Of a DNA stretch of 36,121 bases, positions 1 through 6,651 are shown piece by piece. How positions within the stretch are numbered: the stretch's first letter is position 1; each line of letters starts with the position of its first letter. A program made the position numbers and the translations under genes. This DNA comes from an uncultured Pelagibacteraceae bacterium (GTDB taxonomy: Bacteria; Pseudomonadota; Alphaproteobacteria; Pelagibacterales; Pelagibacteraceae): NCBI GenBank assembly GCA_902557995.1, contig CACECL010000009.1:1-36121 (forward strand), read 5' to 3'. The notes under the pieces were generated by a model, which saw only the letters and a program-made list of their open reading frames with translations, ran no database searches and had not been told where the DNA came from.

Positions 1-2
1 AT

Positions 3-818
3 TGTGTAAAAAAATCTTTAAAAAATATTACAAGCTGGAAAACTGATAGCGAATATCAGCAAAAAAAAATTTCATCATTACTTAAAGATGTTGAAAAATT
101 TTTAAATTTTATAAACAAAGATTTTAATTTTGAGAGCGAATATCCTTTTAACAAAATATATCAATGGTTGGAGGATAATACTTGCGAGGAATGTATTGAA
201 TACATAGTTTCAATAATGATGGAACCTTATAACAATATTGTAAATCCTTTGGTGAAAGAAATGAGCTCAGATGAAGAAAAATATTTTAATATCCCAACTC
301 AAAGAAAAGTTGAAGAATTGCGTAATATCGTCGAAGCAAAGTATCCAAACATTTTAGATATTAATTTTGACGAAAAAGAAAATAATAAAAATTTTTGGTT
401 TATTTCAAAAAATAAAGAAGAACCTAGATTGGCGGATCGTTTTAAAGAGCATGGATCAGAATTAGAACAGCCTTTAGCAATAGCAAGAGACATAAAAAAA
501 CTTTATGACAAATTATTAGTCTCAAAAAATAGTTTAACTATTGCTGAGTTTTTAACATCAAATTCTGAGTTAAGACATGTTGTAAGGAGAGCGTTCATTG
601 TAGAAAAATTTCCTTATTCAGAAATACAAGATAATACAATTGGTAAAGATTTGATGCCAATTGATATGCTTAGACTAAAATTATCTTTTTTTGGGGCATT
701 AAAATTTGATCCACGATCCGACAAATGGTTAAGAATTTGTATGTTCCAAGGAGCTCCACTTCCAAATGAACTAAAAAGTTATGACGAGCAATGGGTATAT
801 AAAACCAATATTTATTAA
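3..818 (+). CDS. 5'-truncated conserved hypothetical protein
   Basis: The frame is open from the first complete codon at the left edge, so the gene starts outside the window. A TTG at 168 is the first internal start-like codon, but more than 50 sense codons precede it in frame and read as ordinary protein, so I do not use it as the start. About 271 residues are visible. I do not recognise the family. The protein is soluble-looking, rich in Lys, Glu and Asn, with a CxxC pair just after the TTG position and a conserved-looking C-terminal part with many aromatic residues. No signal peptide or membrane segment is visible. Its stop codon overlaps the start of the DUF3726 gene by one base (TAATG), so the two are probably translated together and may share a function. 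Confidence 0.7.
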   Translation, partial: CVKKSLKNITSWKTDSEYQQKKISSLLKDVEKFLNFINKDFNFESEYPFNKIYQWLEDNTCEECIEYIVSIMMEPYNNIVNPLVKEMSSDEEKYFNIPTQRKVEELRNIVEAKYPNILDINFDEKENNKNFWFISKNKEEPRLADRFKEHGSELEQPLAIARDIKKLYDKLLVSKNSLTIAEFLTSNSELRHVVRRAFIVEKFPYSEIQDNTIGKDLMPIDMLRLKLSFFGALKFDPRSDKWLRICMFQGAPLPNELKSYDEQWVYKTNIY

Positions 819-1429
819 TGAAATCACTGAGTGAAATTGAAACTACTGTTAAAAGAGCTTCAAAAGCAGCAGGCTATTCTTGGGGAGTTTCTGAGGAGAC
901 AGGAAAAAGTATAAGGTTGTTAGAGCTATTTAGTTTACCAGGTATTAAGCATCTTAATGAATATTTTAATGAAAAAAATAAAAGTAAATTTGAAAATTTA
1001 AATTTAATTAGTGAAAATAACTCTTCATCAAACAATTCTTATTGTCCAATTACTTTAGGTATTAGTTTTTTAGATCAAATAAATGTTTTAGAAAATTTAA
1101 AAAAAATTGAATTTAAAAATGTTGCTTATCCAATTATTTTTATTTCCTTTATAAGTCGTTCATCAGAAATTATTGGAAAAAAAATTTATGTAAAAATAGA
1201 TGATAAAAAAATTTTACTAAATTTAAATGTAAATATTAGTTCAAATTTTATTGACCAAGAATTTCCGAAAATAGCGAAGAAAATTGAGGTAAATCTCCTT
1301 GAAAATGAAGATAACTTTACAGATGATGAATGGAATAATTTATACAAGTTATCTGAAGAAACTTTTGTCGAAGAAAGTGACAGTTTAAAAGAAGGTGCAG
1401 CAGGTGCTGGTTTGACTGATAATGACTGA
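818..1429 (+). CDS. DUF3726 domain-containing protein
   Basis: This 203-residue protein resembles the uncharacterised DUF3726 family. The N-terminus MKSLSEIETTVKRASKAAG, followed by SWGVSEETGKSIR, matches the conserved start of the family, and the C-terminus ends in the typical Gly/Ala-rich GAAGAGLTDND. The middle is Asn/Lys-rich and poorly conserved, as expected for an AT-rich genome. There are no membrane segments. The start ATG overlaps the preceding stop by one base, and the last eight bases are shared with the start of the 55-residue CxxC gene at 1422, so the three genes form one translationally coupled unit. No biochemical role is known for the family. The assignment rests on recalled motif similarity, not on a search. 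Confidence 0.75.
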   Translation: MKSLSEIETTVKRASKAAGYSWGVSEETGKSIRLLELFSLPGIKHLNEYFNEKNKSKFENLNLISENNSSSNNSYCPITLGISFLDQINVLENLKKIEFKNVAYPIIFISFISRSSEIIGKKIYVKIDDKKILLNLNVNISSNFIDQEFPKIAKKIEVNLLENEDNFTDDEWNNLYKLSEETFVEESDSLKEGAAGAGLTDND

Positions 1430-1589
1430 TAAAATTGATGAAAAATATCTTAATACAGATACTGAAGAATTAAACAATATTTGCGATGAATGTAAAGAGG
1501 AAGACGAAAGTGTTACTCAAAATTTAATTCTTACTGGGTTTAAATTATGTAAATCTTGTAGAGTATCTAAGACTATTTTTCCACTTTAA
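1422..1589 (+). CDS. 55-residue double-CxxC (zinc-ribbon-like) small protein
   Basis: A short ORF of 55 codons begins at ATG 1422, eight bases inside the DUF3726 gene, and ends at TAA 1587-1589. It contains two CxxC knuckles, C21-D-E-C24 and C43-K-S-C46, spaced 18 residues apart, the arrangement expected of a small zinc ribbon or rubredoxin-like metal site. The N-terminal third is acidic and the C-terminus is basic. The coupling to the upstream gene, the paired cysteines and the lack of other use of this interval support a real gene, although it is short enough to be skipped by many gene finders. Its stop overlaps tail to tail with the stop of the minus-strand YIP1 gene in the palindrome TTAA (1586-1589). 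The metal-binding role is inferred. Confidence 0.62.
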   Translation: MTDKIDEKYLNTDTEELNNICDECKEEDESVTQNLILTGFKLCKSCRVSKTIFPL

Positions 1590-2131
1590 CTGATTTGACT
1601 AACTGGAAGCATATTCATTCTACTCATTACAAATGAGATAGATAAAAATGCAATAATTAAAAAAGATAAAAGAACAATCCCAAAGGATTTAAAATTAGAT
1701 TTTAAACTTAATATTTGTTTAGTTGAAATTATTAAACCTGCAAAAATCCAAAACTGGGTAAGAAATATTATTGGTATCATTAAATCTGGTGTGACTGCAA
1801 AAAATCTTAATAAACCAGGAGCATGTGCAAATCCAACAGCTGTTAAAACTTTTTTGAAAGAAACTTTGGTTTGCTTATCAGGAAATAATTTAACTCCAAT
1901 TACAAAAATAAAAATTGCCCATATTAGCCAAGTAATAATTGCAGTTAGTCCAGACATTGCGATAGCTGTTTTAATAATCGTATTCGCCGCTACTGCTCCA
2001 GCGATACCATCTAGAATCATTATAATCCCAGCAAAGTATATTGATGCTTCTCCAAAATTTTTATTATCTGAATAAAGAGTTTTGTCTAATTTTATTGACT
2101 TAAAAATTATATTTAAAAATTCAGCAAACAT
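1586..2131 (-). CDS. YIP1-family integral membrane protein
   Basis: This 181-residue membrane protein has about five hydrophobic segments (roughly residues 32-52, 55-80, 105-120, 120-137 and 148-168). The motif GFAHAPGLLRFF near residues 99-110 is the hallmark of bacterial Yip1-domain proteins (GxAxxPxLL). The N-terminal soluble stretch MFAEFLNIIFKSIKLDKTLY resembles the amphipathic start of the family. The function of bacterial YIP1 proteins is not established. The start ATG (2129-2131) overlaps the stop of the 36-residue peptide gene by one base (TAATG on the minus strand), so the two are probably coupled. The gene ends tail to tail, overlapping the double-CxxC gene by four bases. Confidence 0.72.
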   Translation of the reverse strand: MFAEFLNIIFKSIKLDKTLYSDNKNFGEASIYFAGIIMILDGIAGAVAANTIIKTAIAMSGLTAIITWLIWAIFIFVIGVKLFPDKQTKVSFKKVLTAVGFAHAPGLLRFFAVTPDLMIPIIFLTQFWIFAGLIISTKQILSLKSNFKSFGIVLLSFLIIAFLSISFVMSRMNMLPVSQIS

Positions 2132-2241
2132 TAATTTTTTTTATTTTTATTTTTTTGAGCCTTATAAGAAACAATTAATGGGAATATTATTAAAGCAATA
2201 GCAATTATAATGCAAACTGCTATTAGAAAACTTTTGGTCAT
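2131..2241 (-). CDS. 36-residue single-pass membrane peptide
   Basis: Reading the minus strand from ATG at 2239-2241 gives a 36-residue ORF that begins MTKSFLIAVCIIIAIALI, runs through one strongly hydrophobic helix of about 20 residues (5-24), and ends in a basic Lys/Asn tail before TAA at 2131-2133. The stop overlaps the YIP1 start by one base. It looks like a classic bacterial membrane microprotein: a short N-terminus, one transmembrane helix and a positively charged cytoplasmic tail. It lies just downstream of the demethylase-operon terminator, so it probably has its own promoter or depends on read-through. No family is recognised. The coupling to a membrane protein suggests a subunit or regulator of it, which is inference. 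Confidence 0.5.
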   Translation of the reverse strand: MTKSFLIAVCIIIAIALIIFPLIVSYKAQKNKNKKN

Positions 2242-2253
2242 TAAAATTGAAAA

Positions 2254-2275
2254 GGGGAGCTGAAATTAGCTCCCC
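2254..2275 (-). terminator. Intrinsic terminator of the importer/demethylase operon
   Basis: The perfect 8-bp stem GGGGAGCT / AGCTCCCC with a 6-base loop lies 12 bases after the stop of the minus-strand demethylase gene. Read on the minus strand it is followed by TTTTCAATTTT, a short U-rich tail. It is the most GC-rich element in the neighbourhood and separates the 2287-6374 operon from the small membrane gene pair. Confidence 0.75.
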
Positions 2276-2286
2276 CTTAGTAAATT

Positions 2287-3645
2287 TTAGCCTTTTACAA
2301 CTTCTCTTGTATTTGCATTGAAAGACTCTTTGAATGGAATATCCACAACTACAGCATCCACAGGTGTTCCTGGAGTGTCCGAATATTTTTCAGGAAGATG
2401 AACTTTAAACTTAGTTCCAACTTTACCTTTTGGAAATCCATTAGGGTTTAAAGTTCCGTCAAACGGAACATATCCCATTGCTATATTAGTTTTCTTCTCC
2501 GGGTGCCACCATGGTGAAGTAATAAATCCAACTGGATCTCCACCGCTTTCTGGTGATACCAACCAAAAGTCAGGCGCATAATCGTCAATAGGCTTACCAC
2601 CCAACTCCATTCCAACTAATTGAAGTTTATAAGGTTTTTTTCCAGCTTTTATTTCTGCTCCCATTTTCTCCAAAGCAGCCTTACCAACATAATCAGCTTT
2701 TTTATTCCATTCACCTTTACCAGATAATGAAACTTGGTAACCTAAATTACATTGAAAAGGATTATGTTGTTGATCCATGTCTTGTCCCCAAGAAAGAATA
2801 CCTGCTTGTATTCTTCTATGGTGTGCAGGTGCAATCACCATTAAGTTATGTTTTTTTCCTGCATCTAATACTGCATTCCACATATCTTCAGCATATAAAG
2901 TTGCATTTCTTAAATATATCTCATAACCAGCTTCTCCTGAAAAACCAGATTGAGAAATTACACAACTTCTTCCACCAATTGTTGCTTCTGCTAATCCATA
3001 AAAAGGCATATTGTCAAAATCAACTTGGTCTCCACAAAGATCTTTCATTAAAGCTTTTGATTTAGGACCTTGAATTTGCACTGGACATGCATCAATTTCT
3101 TCAATTGTACAGTTAAATCTTCCATCCGCATTTACACCTTGTAAATACATTCCAATATCAGAGTCTGATAATGAAAACCAAAACTCATCTTCTGAAATTC
3201 TTAAAAGAATTGGATCATTTAAAACTCCGCCATAAGCGTTACACAATATTACATATCTTGCTCTCATTGGAGAAATTTTTGTTGCATCTCTAGTGATTAC
3301 ATAGTCCGTAAATTTTTCTGCATCTGGACCCTTTACTCTTATTTGTCTTTCAACAGCAACGTTCCACATTGTTACGTGGTTTACGATCGCATCGTATTCA
3401 ACCATAGCTCCACCATCTTCAGGTTTTACATAACCTCTTGGGTGATAAATACGATTGTATACAGTTGCTCTCCAACAACCTGCCTGCATTGATAAATGCC
3501 AATAAGGTGACTTTCTTACCCTCGTTGAAATTAATAATTCAACTTTAGTTGGCCCACTTTGTCTTAAATTGTATGGTACTTCTCTATCAGACTGATCAAC
3601 AGAAGTAACATGTTGTACTTTAGTATAGTCAAATTCTTTAGACAT
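2287..3645 (-). CDS. GcvT-family THF-dependent demethylase (LigM/DesA-like)
   Basis: This 452-residue protein has a GcvT/aminomethyltransferase fold. Parts such as NDPILLRISEDEFWFSLSDS (about residues 142-161) and PVQIQGPKS (about 188-196) resemble THF-dependent O-demethylases of the LigM/DesA type more than glycine-cleavage T protein. It is also longer than SAR11 DmdA (about 370 residues, from memory). Family members transfer a methyl group from a substrate to tetrahydrofolate, giving 5-methyl-THF. The start ATG has a strong AAGGAG site eight bases upstream and lies eight bases inside the MetF-like gene, so the pair is coupled. That fits a demethylase whose methyl-THF is oxidised by the neighbouring MetF. 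The betaine-type importer upstream suggests a quaternary amine or sulfonium substrate; this is inference, and DMSP, betaine or another compound cannot be told apart from sequence. Confidence 0.75.
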   Translation of the reverse strand: MSKEFDYTKVQHVTSVDQSDREVPYNLRQSGPTKVELLISTRVRKSPYWHLSMQAGCWRATVYNRIYHPRGYVKPEDGGAMVEYDAIVNHVTMWNVAVERQIRVKGPDAEKFTDYVITRDATKISPMRARYVILCNAYGGVLNDPILLRISEDEFWFSLSDSDIGMYLQGVNADGRFNCTIEEIDACPVQIQGPKSKALMKDLCGDQVDFDNMPFYGLAEATIGGRSCVISQSGFSGEAGYEIYLRNATLYAEDMWNAVLDAGKKHNLMVIAPAHHRRIQAGILSWGQDMDQQHNPFQCNLGYQVSLSGKGEWNKKADYVGKAALEKMGAEIKAGKKPYKLQLVGMELGGKPIDDYAPDFWLVSPESGGDPVGFITSPWWHPEKKTNIAMGYVPFDGTLNPNGFPKGKVGTKFKVHLPEKYSDTPGTPVDAVVVDIPFKESFNANTREVVKG

Positions 3646-4366
3646 AACTATTCTCCTTCAACCACTTGTTAGTTTCCTTCAAGCCGCCGAATGTATAAAT
3701 GTGGAAGTTATCAGTGTGCGATTTTACTTTCCCAATTAAATCATTAGGGTCTTTAGGTTTCAATAAATCTAATGCCTTACTAAAATTAGATTTAAGAAAG
3801 TTTAAGGAATTTTTTGCCCCAACAATATTAGCAAATTTAATTAAGCTAGATATTTTTAATGGCCCAGTAATTCCCACATGCACTGGTACGCTTTGCTTAG
3901 AAATAAAATCTATAATAGGCTGAGGATCAAGTAACCATTGCGTTACAATATAATCAGCGTAAGGCTTTTTATCTATCATAGCTTTTTCTAAATCTGAGTC
4001 GGATATATCAGGACTCCCCTCGGGATGTCCAGCAATTCCTATTTTCATTTTTTCAAAATAACCTGTCTCTAAAAGTTGAAATGAACTATCAAATTTACCT
4101 GCTGGCTCTCTTCCACCTCCAATAATTAAGGCTTGCTTTACCCCTCCATCTTTGCATCTAGAAACGTAATCCTTTAGTTCTTTTTCATCATACATTGATC
4201 TTGCAGGAAAATGAGGTACAGGGTTAAATCCTTTTTTTACAAGCTCCACTGCTTTATCAGCGGTCTCTCTGTAATCACCCCCAGGTAGCATTGTTATATA
4301 AATGTCAGACAATTCTGGCACTGTATCAACCTCGGTTTTAGGACCTATTTCCAATGAAAAATTCAT
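3638..4366 (-). CDS. Short methylenetetrahydrofolate reductase-like protein (MetF family)
   Basis: This 242-residue protein resembles the TIM-barrel flavoprotein MetF but is shorter than the usual 290-300 residues. Visible features are an N-terminal strand with FSLEIGPKTE, the segment FNPVPHFPAR (about residues 46-55) where MetF binds folate and flavin, IIGGGREPAG (about 81-90), and the AGHPEGSPD motif (about 111-119) typical of MetF proteins. MetF interconverts 5,10-methylene-THF and 5-methyl-THF. Beside a GcvT-type demethylase it most likely runs towards methylene-THF, as proposed for MetF genes linked to ligM. The shortened C-terminus makes a role in methionine synthesis less certain. No clear Shine-Dalgarno sequence precedes the start. 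Confidence 0.8.
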   Translation of the reverse strand: MNFSLEIGPKTEVDTVPELSDIYITMLPGGDYRETADKAVELVKKGFNPVPHFPARSMYDEKELKDYVSRCKDGGVKQALIIGGGREPAGKFDSSFQLLETGYFEKMKIGIAGHPEGSPDISDSDLEKAMIDKKPYADYIVTQWLLDPQPIIDFISKQSVPVHVGITGPLKISSLIKFANIVGAKNSLNFLKSNFSKALDLLKPKDPNDLIGKVKSHTDNFHIYTFGGLKETNKWLKENSYV

Positions 4367-4427
4367 TTTGTAATCTTTATTTATTTTGAAATATGAGTCT
4401 AGAAAATTCGATGCAGCAAAGCATCAA

Positions 4428-5312
4428 CTATTTTATCTGACCTCTATGCTTTTGGATCCTTCTTCCATATTCTTGGGTGACCCTATCAAAGACAATTGCA
4501 AGAGCAACTATTGCCAATCCATTCATCATTCCAAGAGCTAAATATTGGTTAGAAACAGCTCTTAATATTGGCACTCCAAGACCTTTTACGCCTATCATAG
4601 AAGCAATAACTACCATAGCTAAAGCCATCATTATGGTTTGGTTTACCCCAGCAAATACAGTTGGTAAAGCTAGCGGAATTTGAACAGATTTTAATTTTTG
4701 TGCTGTTGTTGCTCCAAAAGCTTCACTAGCCTCTAAAGTTTCTTTGTCTACTTCTCTAATACCCAAGTTGGTTAATCTAATTATTGGAGGAATCGCATAG
4801 ACACAAACAGCAATTAATCCTGGTACTTTTCCAATTCCTAACAACATTAAAATTGGGATCAAATAAACAAAACTAGGAATTGTTTGCATCATATCTAATA
4901 CGGGAAGTATTGCTTTTTCAGCTCTACTTGATCTTGCCATCACAATTCCTATCGGAATTCCAACAACAATACAAATGATTGTACAAACAGTTATAATTGC
5001 AACCGTAGCCATGCAATCTTCCCACATTCCAAAATAACCAATTAATAAAAAAGCAATTGCACTTCCTACCACTAATTTCCAACTTCTTGAGCCCAACCAG
5101 GCTAATCCACAAATTATTCCAATAATTATTATCCATGGTGTAGATAATAATAATTTTTCTAATGATACTAAAAAAAACAATAATGGATCAAAAAATGCTT
5201 CTATACTGTCACCATATTCTTTTGAAAAATTTCTAAAAGCTAAGTCTATACCTTTTCTTAGCTCCATTTGGGATCTTCTTCCCAGTTCTGGAAATTCAGT
5301 AAAAAATTCCAT
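4428..5312 (-). CDS. proW: Glycine betaine/proline-type ABC transporter permease (ProW/OpuAB family)
   Basis: This 294-residue inner-membrane permease has about six to seven transmembrane helices. The binding-protein-dependent transport domain covers about residues 100-280 and has the EAA-loop region ASEAFGATTAQKLKSVQIPL (about 193-212), where the ATPase would dock. The N-terminus resembles ProW, with a long soluble start and an early helix. It follows the binding-protein gene after a 51-base spacer that carries a strong hairpin, and no good Shine-Dalgarno sequence precedes its ATG. No gene for the cognate ATPase (ProV) lies in this operon or next to it. A small 5-bp stem-loop (4410-4425) sits just after the stop, before the MetF-like gene. 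Confidence 0.88.
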   Translation of the reverse strand: MEFFTEFPELGRRSQMELRKGIDLAFRNFSKEYGDSIEAFFDPLLFFLVSLEKLLLSTPWIIIIGIICGLAWLGSRSWKLVVGSAIAFLLIGYFGMWEDCMATVAIITVCTIICIVVGIPIGIVMARSSRAEKAILPVLDMMQTIPSFVYLIPILMLLGIGKVPGLIAVCVYAIPPIIRLTNLGIREVDKETLEASEAFGATTAQKLKSVQIPLALPTVFAGVNQTIMMALAMVVIASMIGVKGLGVPILRAVSNQYLALGMMNGLAIVALAIVFDRVTQEYGRRIQKHRGQIK

Positions 5313-5323
5313 AAATATTAATT

Positions 5324-5352
5324 TTACGAGCCTATATTAAATAGGCTCGTAA
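5324..5352 (-). promoter_or_regulatory. Intergenic mRNA hairpin between binding-protein and permease genes
   Basis: A perfect 12-bp inverted repeat with arms around GAGCCTAT / ATAGGCTC and a 5-base loop fills the spacer between the two transporter genes. On the minus strand the 3' arm is followed by AAAATTAAT rather than a U-run, so it is not a classic terminator. In ABC operons such hairpins often protect the upstream binding-protein mRNA from 3' exonucleases and so raise its level over the permease. That role is inferred here. Confidence 0.6.
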
Positions 5353-5363
5353 TTTAAAGTTAA

Positions 5364-6374
5364 TTATAAACTTTTTTTGATTTTTTTTGCAGCATCAGAA
5401 GATACCCACTTAGTCCAAATATCTTCATGTTTAATTAAAAACTCAACTGCAGCATCAGATCCTTTAGCTTGGTTGTCAGCCATATAAACCAACATTCCAT
5501 TCATGACTGTGCCTGGAAAAGTTCTACTTTCAACATATTTTAGAACATCTTTTCCACCAGTTTTAGCAAAGTTAGCACTTACAATTGAGTTAACCTCAGA
5601 TTTTGTCCAAGCTGTTGGTTTTGGATTTGCACAGTCTTGTTCTGCAAGAGTTATGCAATTGTCCCAATTATCTCTACCTGCAAAAGGAACACCAAAATCA
5701 ACTGGCTGTAAATTATATTTACCAACCATAGATGTAGGATTCCAATAATATCCAAACCAAGGCTCACCAGAGTCTGAAGCTTTAGCAATTGAACCGTCTA
5801 AACCTGCTGCTGAACCTGGATCAATAAGTTTCCAACCTTTTTTTTCCATTTCAAAAGCTCTGTACAAATTAGCATTAGCTAATTGGCATCCCCATCCTGC
5901 TGGACATCCCATGAAAGCACCTTTTGATGGGTCCTCTTTATCAGGAAACAAATCTGGACGTTCTAAAATTTGAACAGCTGTCATTCCTTTAAGTTCAGGA
6001 TGTTTTTCTAAAGCTGCTGGATTTAACCACCAACCTTCTCCAAGACCTGTAATTGGAGCTTTATTTGCAATAATTAGTCTTTTCTCGCTTACCGCTTTTT
6101 TTAAAGGAGTGTAAACTGCATTCGCCCATTGTTCAGGGTTCATGTCAGGCGTTCCTTTATCATTCATAGATGTAAATGTTGGCATAGTAGCACCAGGTAC
6201 TAATTCTACGTCACATCCATATCCTTCTTCGAGAATGATTTTATCAACGTTTGCCATTAACTCGGCAGATGCCCAGTTTTGTTCGGCTATAACTAATTTT
6301 CCACAAGCATTTGCAAAAGAAGTCATACCAAATGCTAAAAGCGCGGAAAATAGAATTGTTTTTAATTTTTTCAT
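5364..6374 (-). CDS. proX: Glycine betaine/proline-type ABC transporter substrate-binding protein (ProX/OpuAC family)
   Basis: A periplasmic binding protein of 336 residues, counted from the ATG at 6372-6374, which follows a GGAG site (CGGAGATAAAATG). An ATG 33 bases further upstream is in frame but lacks this site and would spoil the signal peptide. Residues 1-23 (MKKLKTILFSALLAFGMTSF then ANA) form a Sec signal peptide. The mature protein resembles the OpuAC domain, with EQNWASAE near its start and many Trp/Tyr residues (for example GEGWWLN and EPWFGYYWNP) of the kind that form the aromatic cage for quaternary ammonium groups. It is the first gene of the operon. The ligand is probably glycine betaine or a related methylated osmolyte; the exact substrate cannot be told from sequence. 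Confidence 0.87.
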   Translation of the reverse strand: MKKLKTILFSALLAFGMTSFANACGKLVIAEQNWASAELMANVDKIILEEGYGCDVELVPGATMPTFTSMNDKGTPDMNPEQWANAVYTPLKKAVSEKRLIIANKAPITGLGEGWWLNPAALEKHPELKGMTAVQILERPDLFPDKEDPSKGAFMGCPAGWGCQLANANLYRAFEMEKKGWKLIDPGSAAGLDGSIAKASDSGEPWFGYYWNPTSMVGKYNLQPVDFGVPFAGRDNWDNCITLAEQDCANPKPTAWTKSEVNSIVSANFAKTGGKDVLKYVESRTFPGTVMNGMLVYMADNQAKGSDAAVEFLIKHEDIWTKWVSSDAAKKIKKSL

Positions 6375-6433
6375 TTTATCTCCGTTAGTTAATTTTCGAT
6401 TAAACACTACAACATATCAATTAAAAGATTGCA

Positions 6434-6462
6434 AATATCTTTCAACCGCTGATTGAAGTCAA
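6434..6462 (-). promoter_or_regulatory. Putative sigma-70 promoter with inverted repeat, upstream of proX
   Basis: On the minus strand TTGACT (6462-6457) and GATATT (6439-6434) are separated by exactly 17 bases. The -35 matches five of six consensus bases and the -10 four of six. The spacer holds the inverted repeat TTCAA-N7-TTGAA (6441-6457), a possible operator between the two promoter elements. Transcription would start about 55 bases before the proX start codon. The rest of the 277-base divergent region (6375-6651) shows T-rich tracts but no riboswitch I recognise and no convincing plus-strand promoter. Confidence 0.4.
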
Positions 6463-6618
6463 ATTGTCTTTAAATATGATTTATTAAAGGATAAAGTTTT
6501 TTTTATGAAATTTTCTGCAAATTTTTTTTTCAAAGAGTTTGTTTATATTTTAAATTGCAAAACTGTATTTCAACAAATCATTATAAGAGAGTCGTAAAAA
6601 TTTAGCTTTAATTAATTC

Positions 6619-6649
6619 CAACTTAAACAAGGAGGTTTAATAAAAGTTG
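6619..6649 (+). promoter_or_regulatory. Ribosome-binding-site hairpin before the Rieske oxygenase gene
   Basis: CAACTT (6619-6624) can pair with AAGTTG (6644-6649), and the adjacent AAAC (6625-6628) with GTTT (6635-6638), leaving the loop AAGGAG with the Shine-Dalgarno sequence exposed at its tip. A five-base bulge separates the two helices. The ATG follows at 6652. The structure sits at the head of an 18-gene run, where control of translation would matter. The fold is predicted by eye and no ligand or factor is implied. Confidence 0.4.
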
Positions 6650-6651
6650 AA

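Noticed and set aside
168-818. TTG at 168 as the start of the first gene
   Set aside because: The frame is open to the left edge with protein-like codons, so the gene is truncated by the window rather than starting at TTG.
2727-3065. Long open frames antisense to the demethylase, dehydrogenase and ETF genes
   Set aside because: They are shadows created by AT-rich codon use: Leu/His-rich, without ribosome binding sites or recognisable domains.
6505-6597. 30-codon ORF in the divergent region before the Rieske gene
   Set aside because: The only possible ribosome binding site is about 13 bases away, the sequence is low-complexity Phe/Lys-rich, and it overlaps likely promoter sequence.
6375-6651. 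SAM or glycine riboswitch before the betaine operons
   Set aside because: I looked for the SAM-II/SAM-V and glycine aptamer cores known from SAR11 and could not find a convincing match by eye; a covariance search could overturn this.
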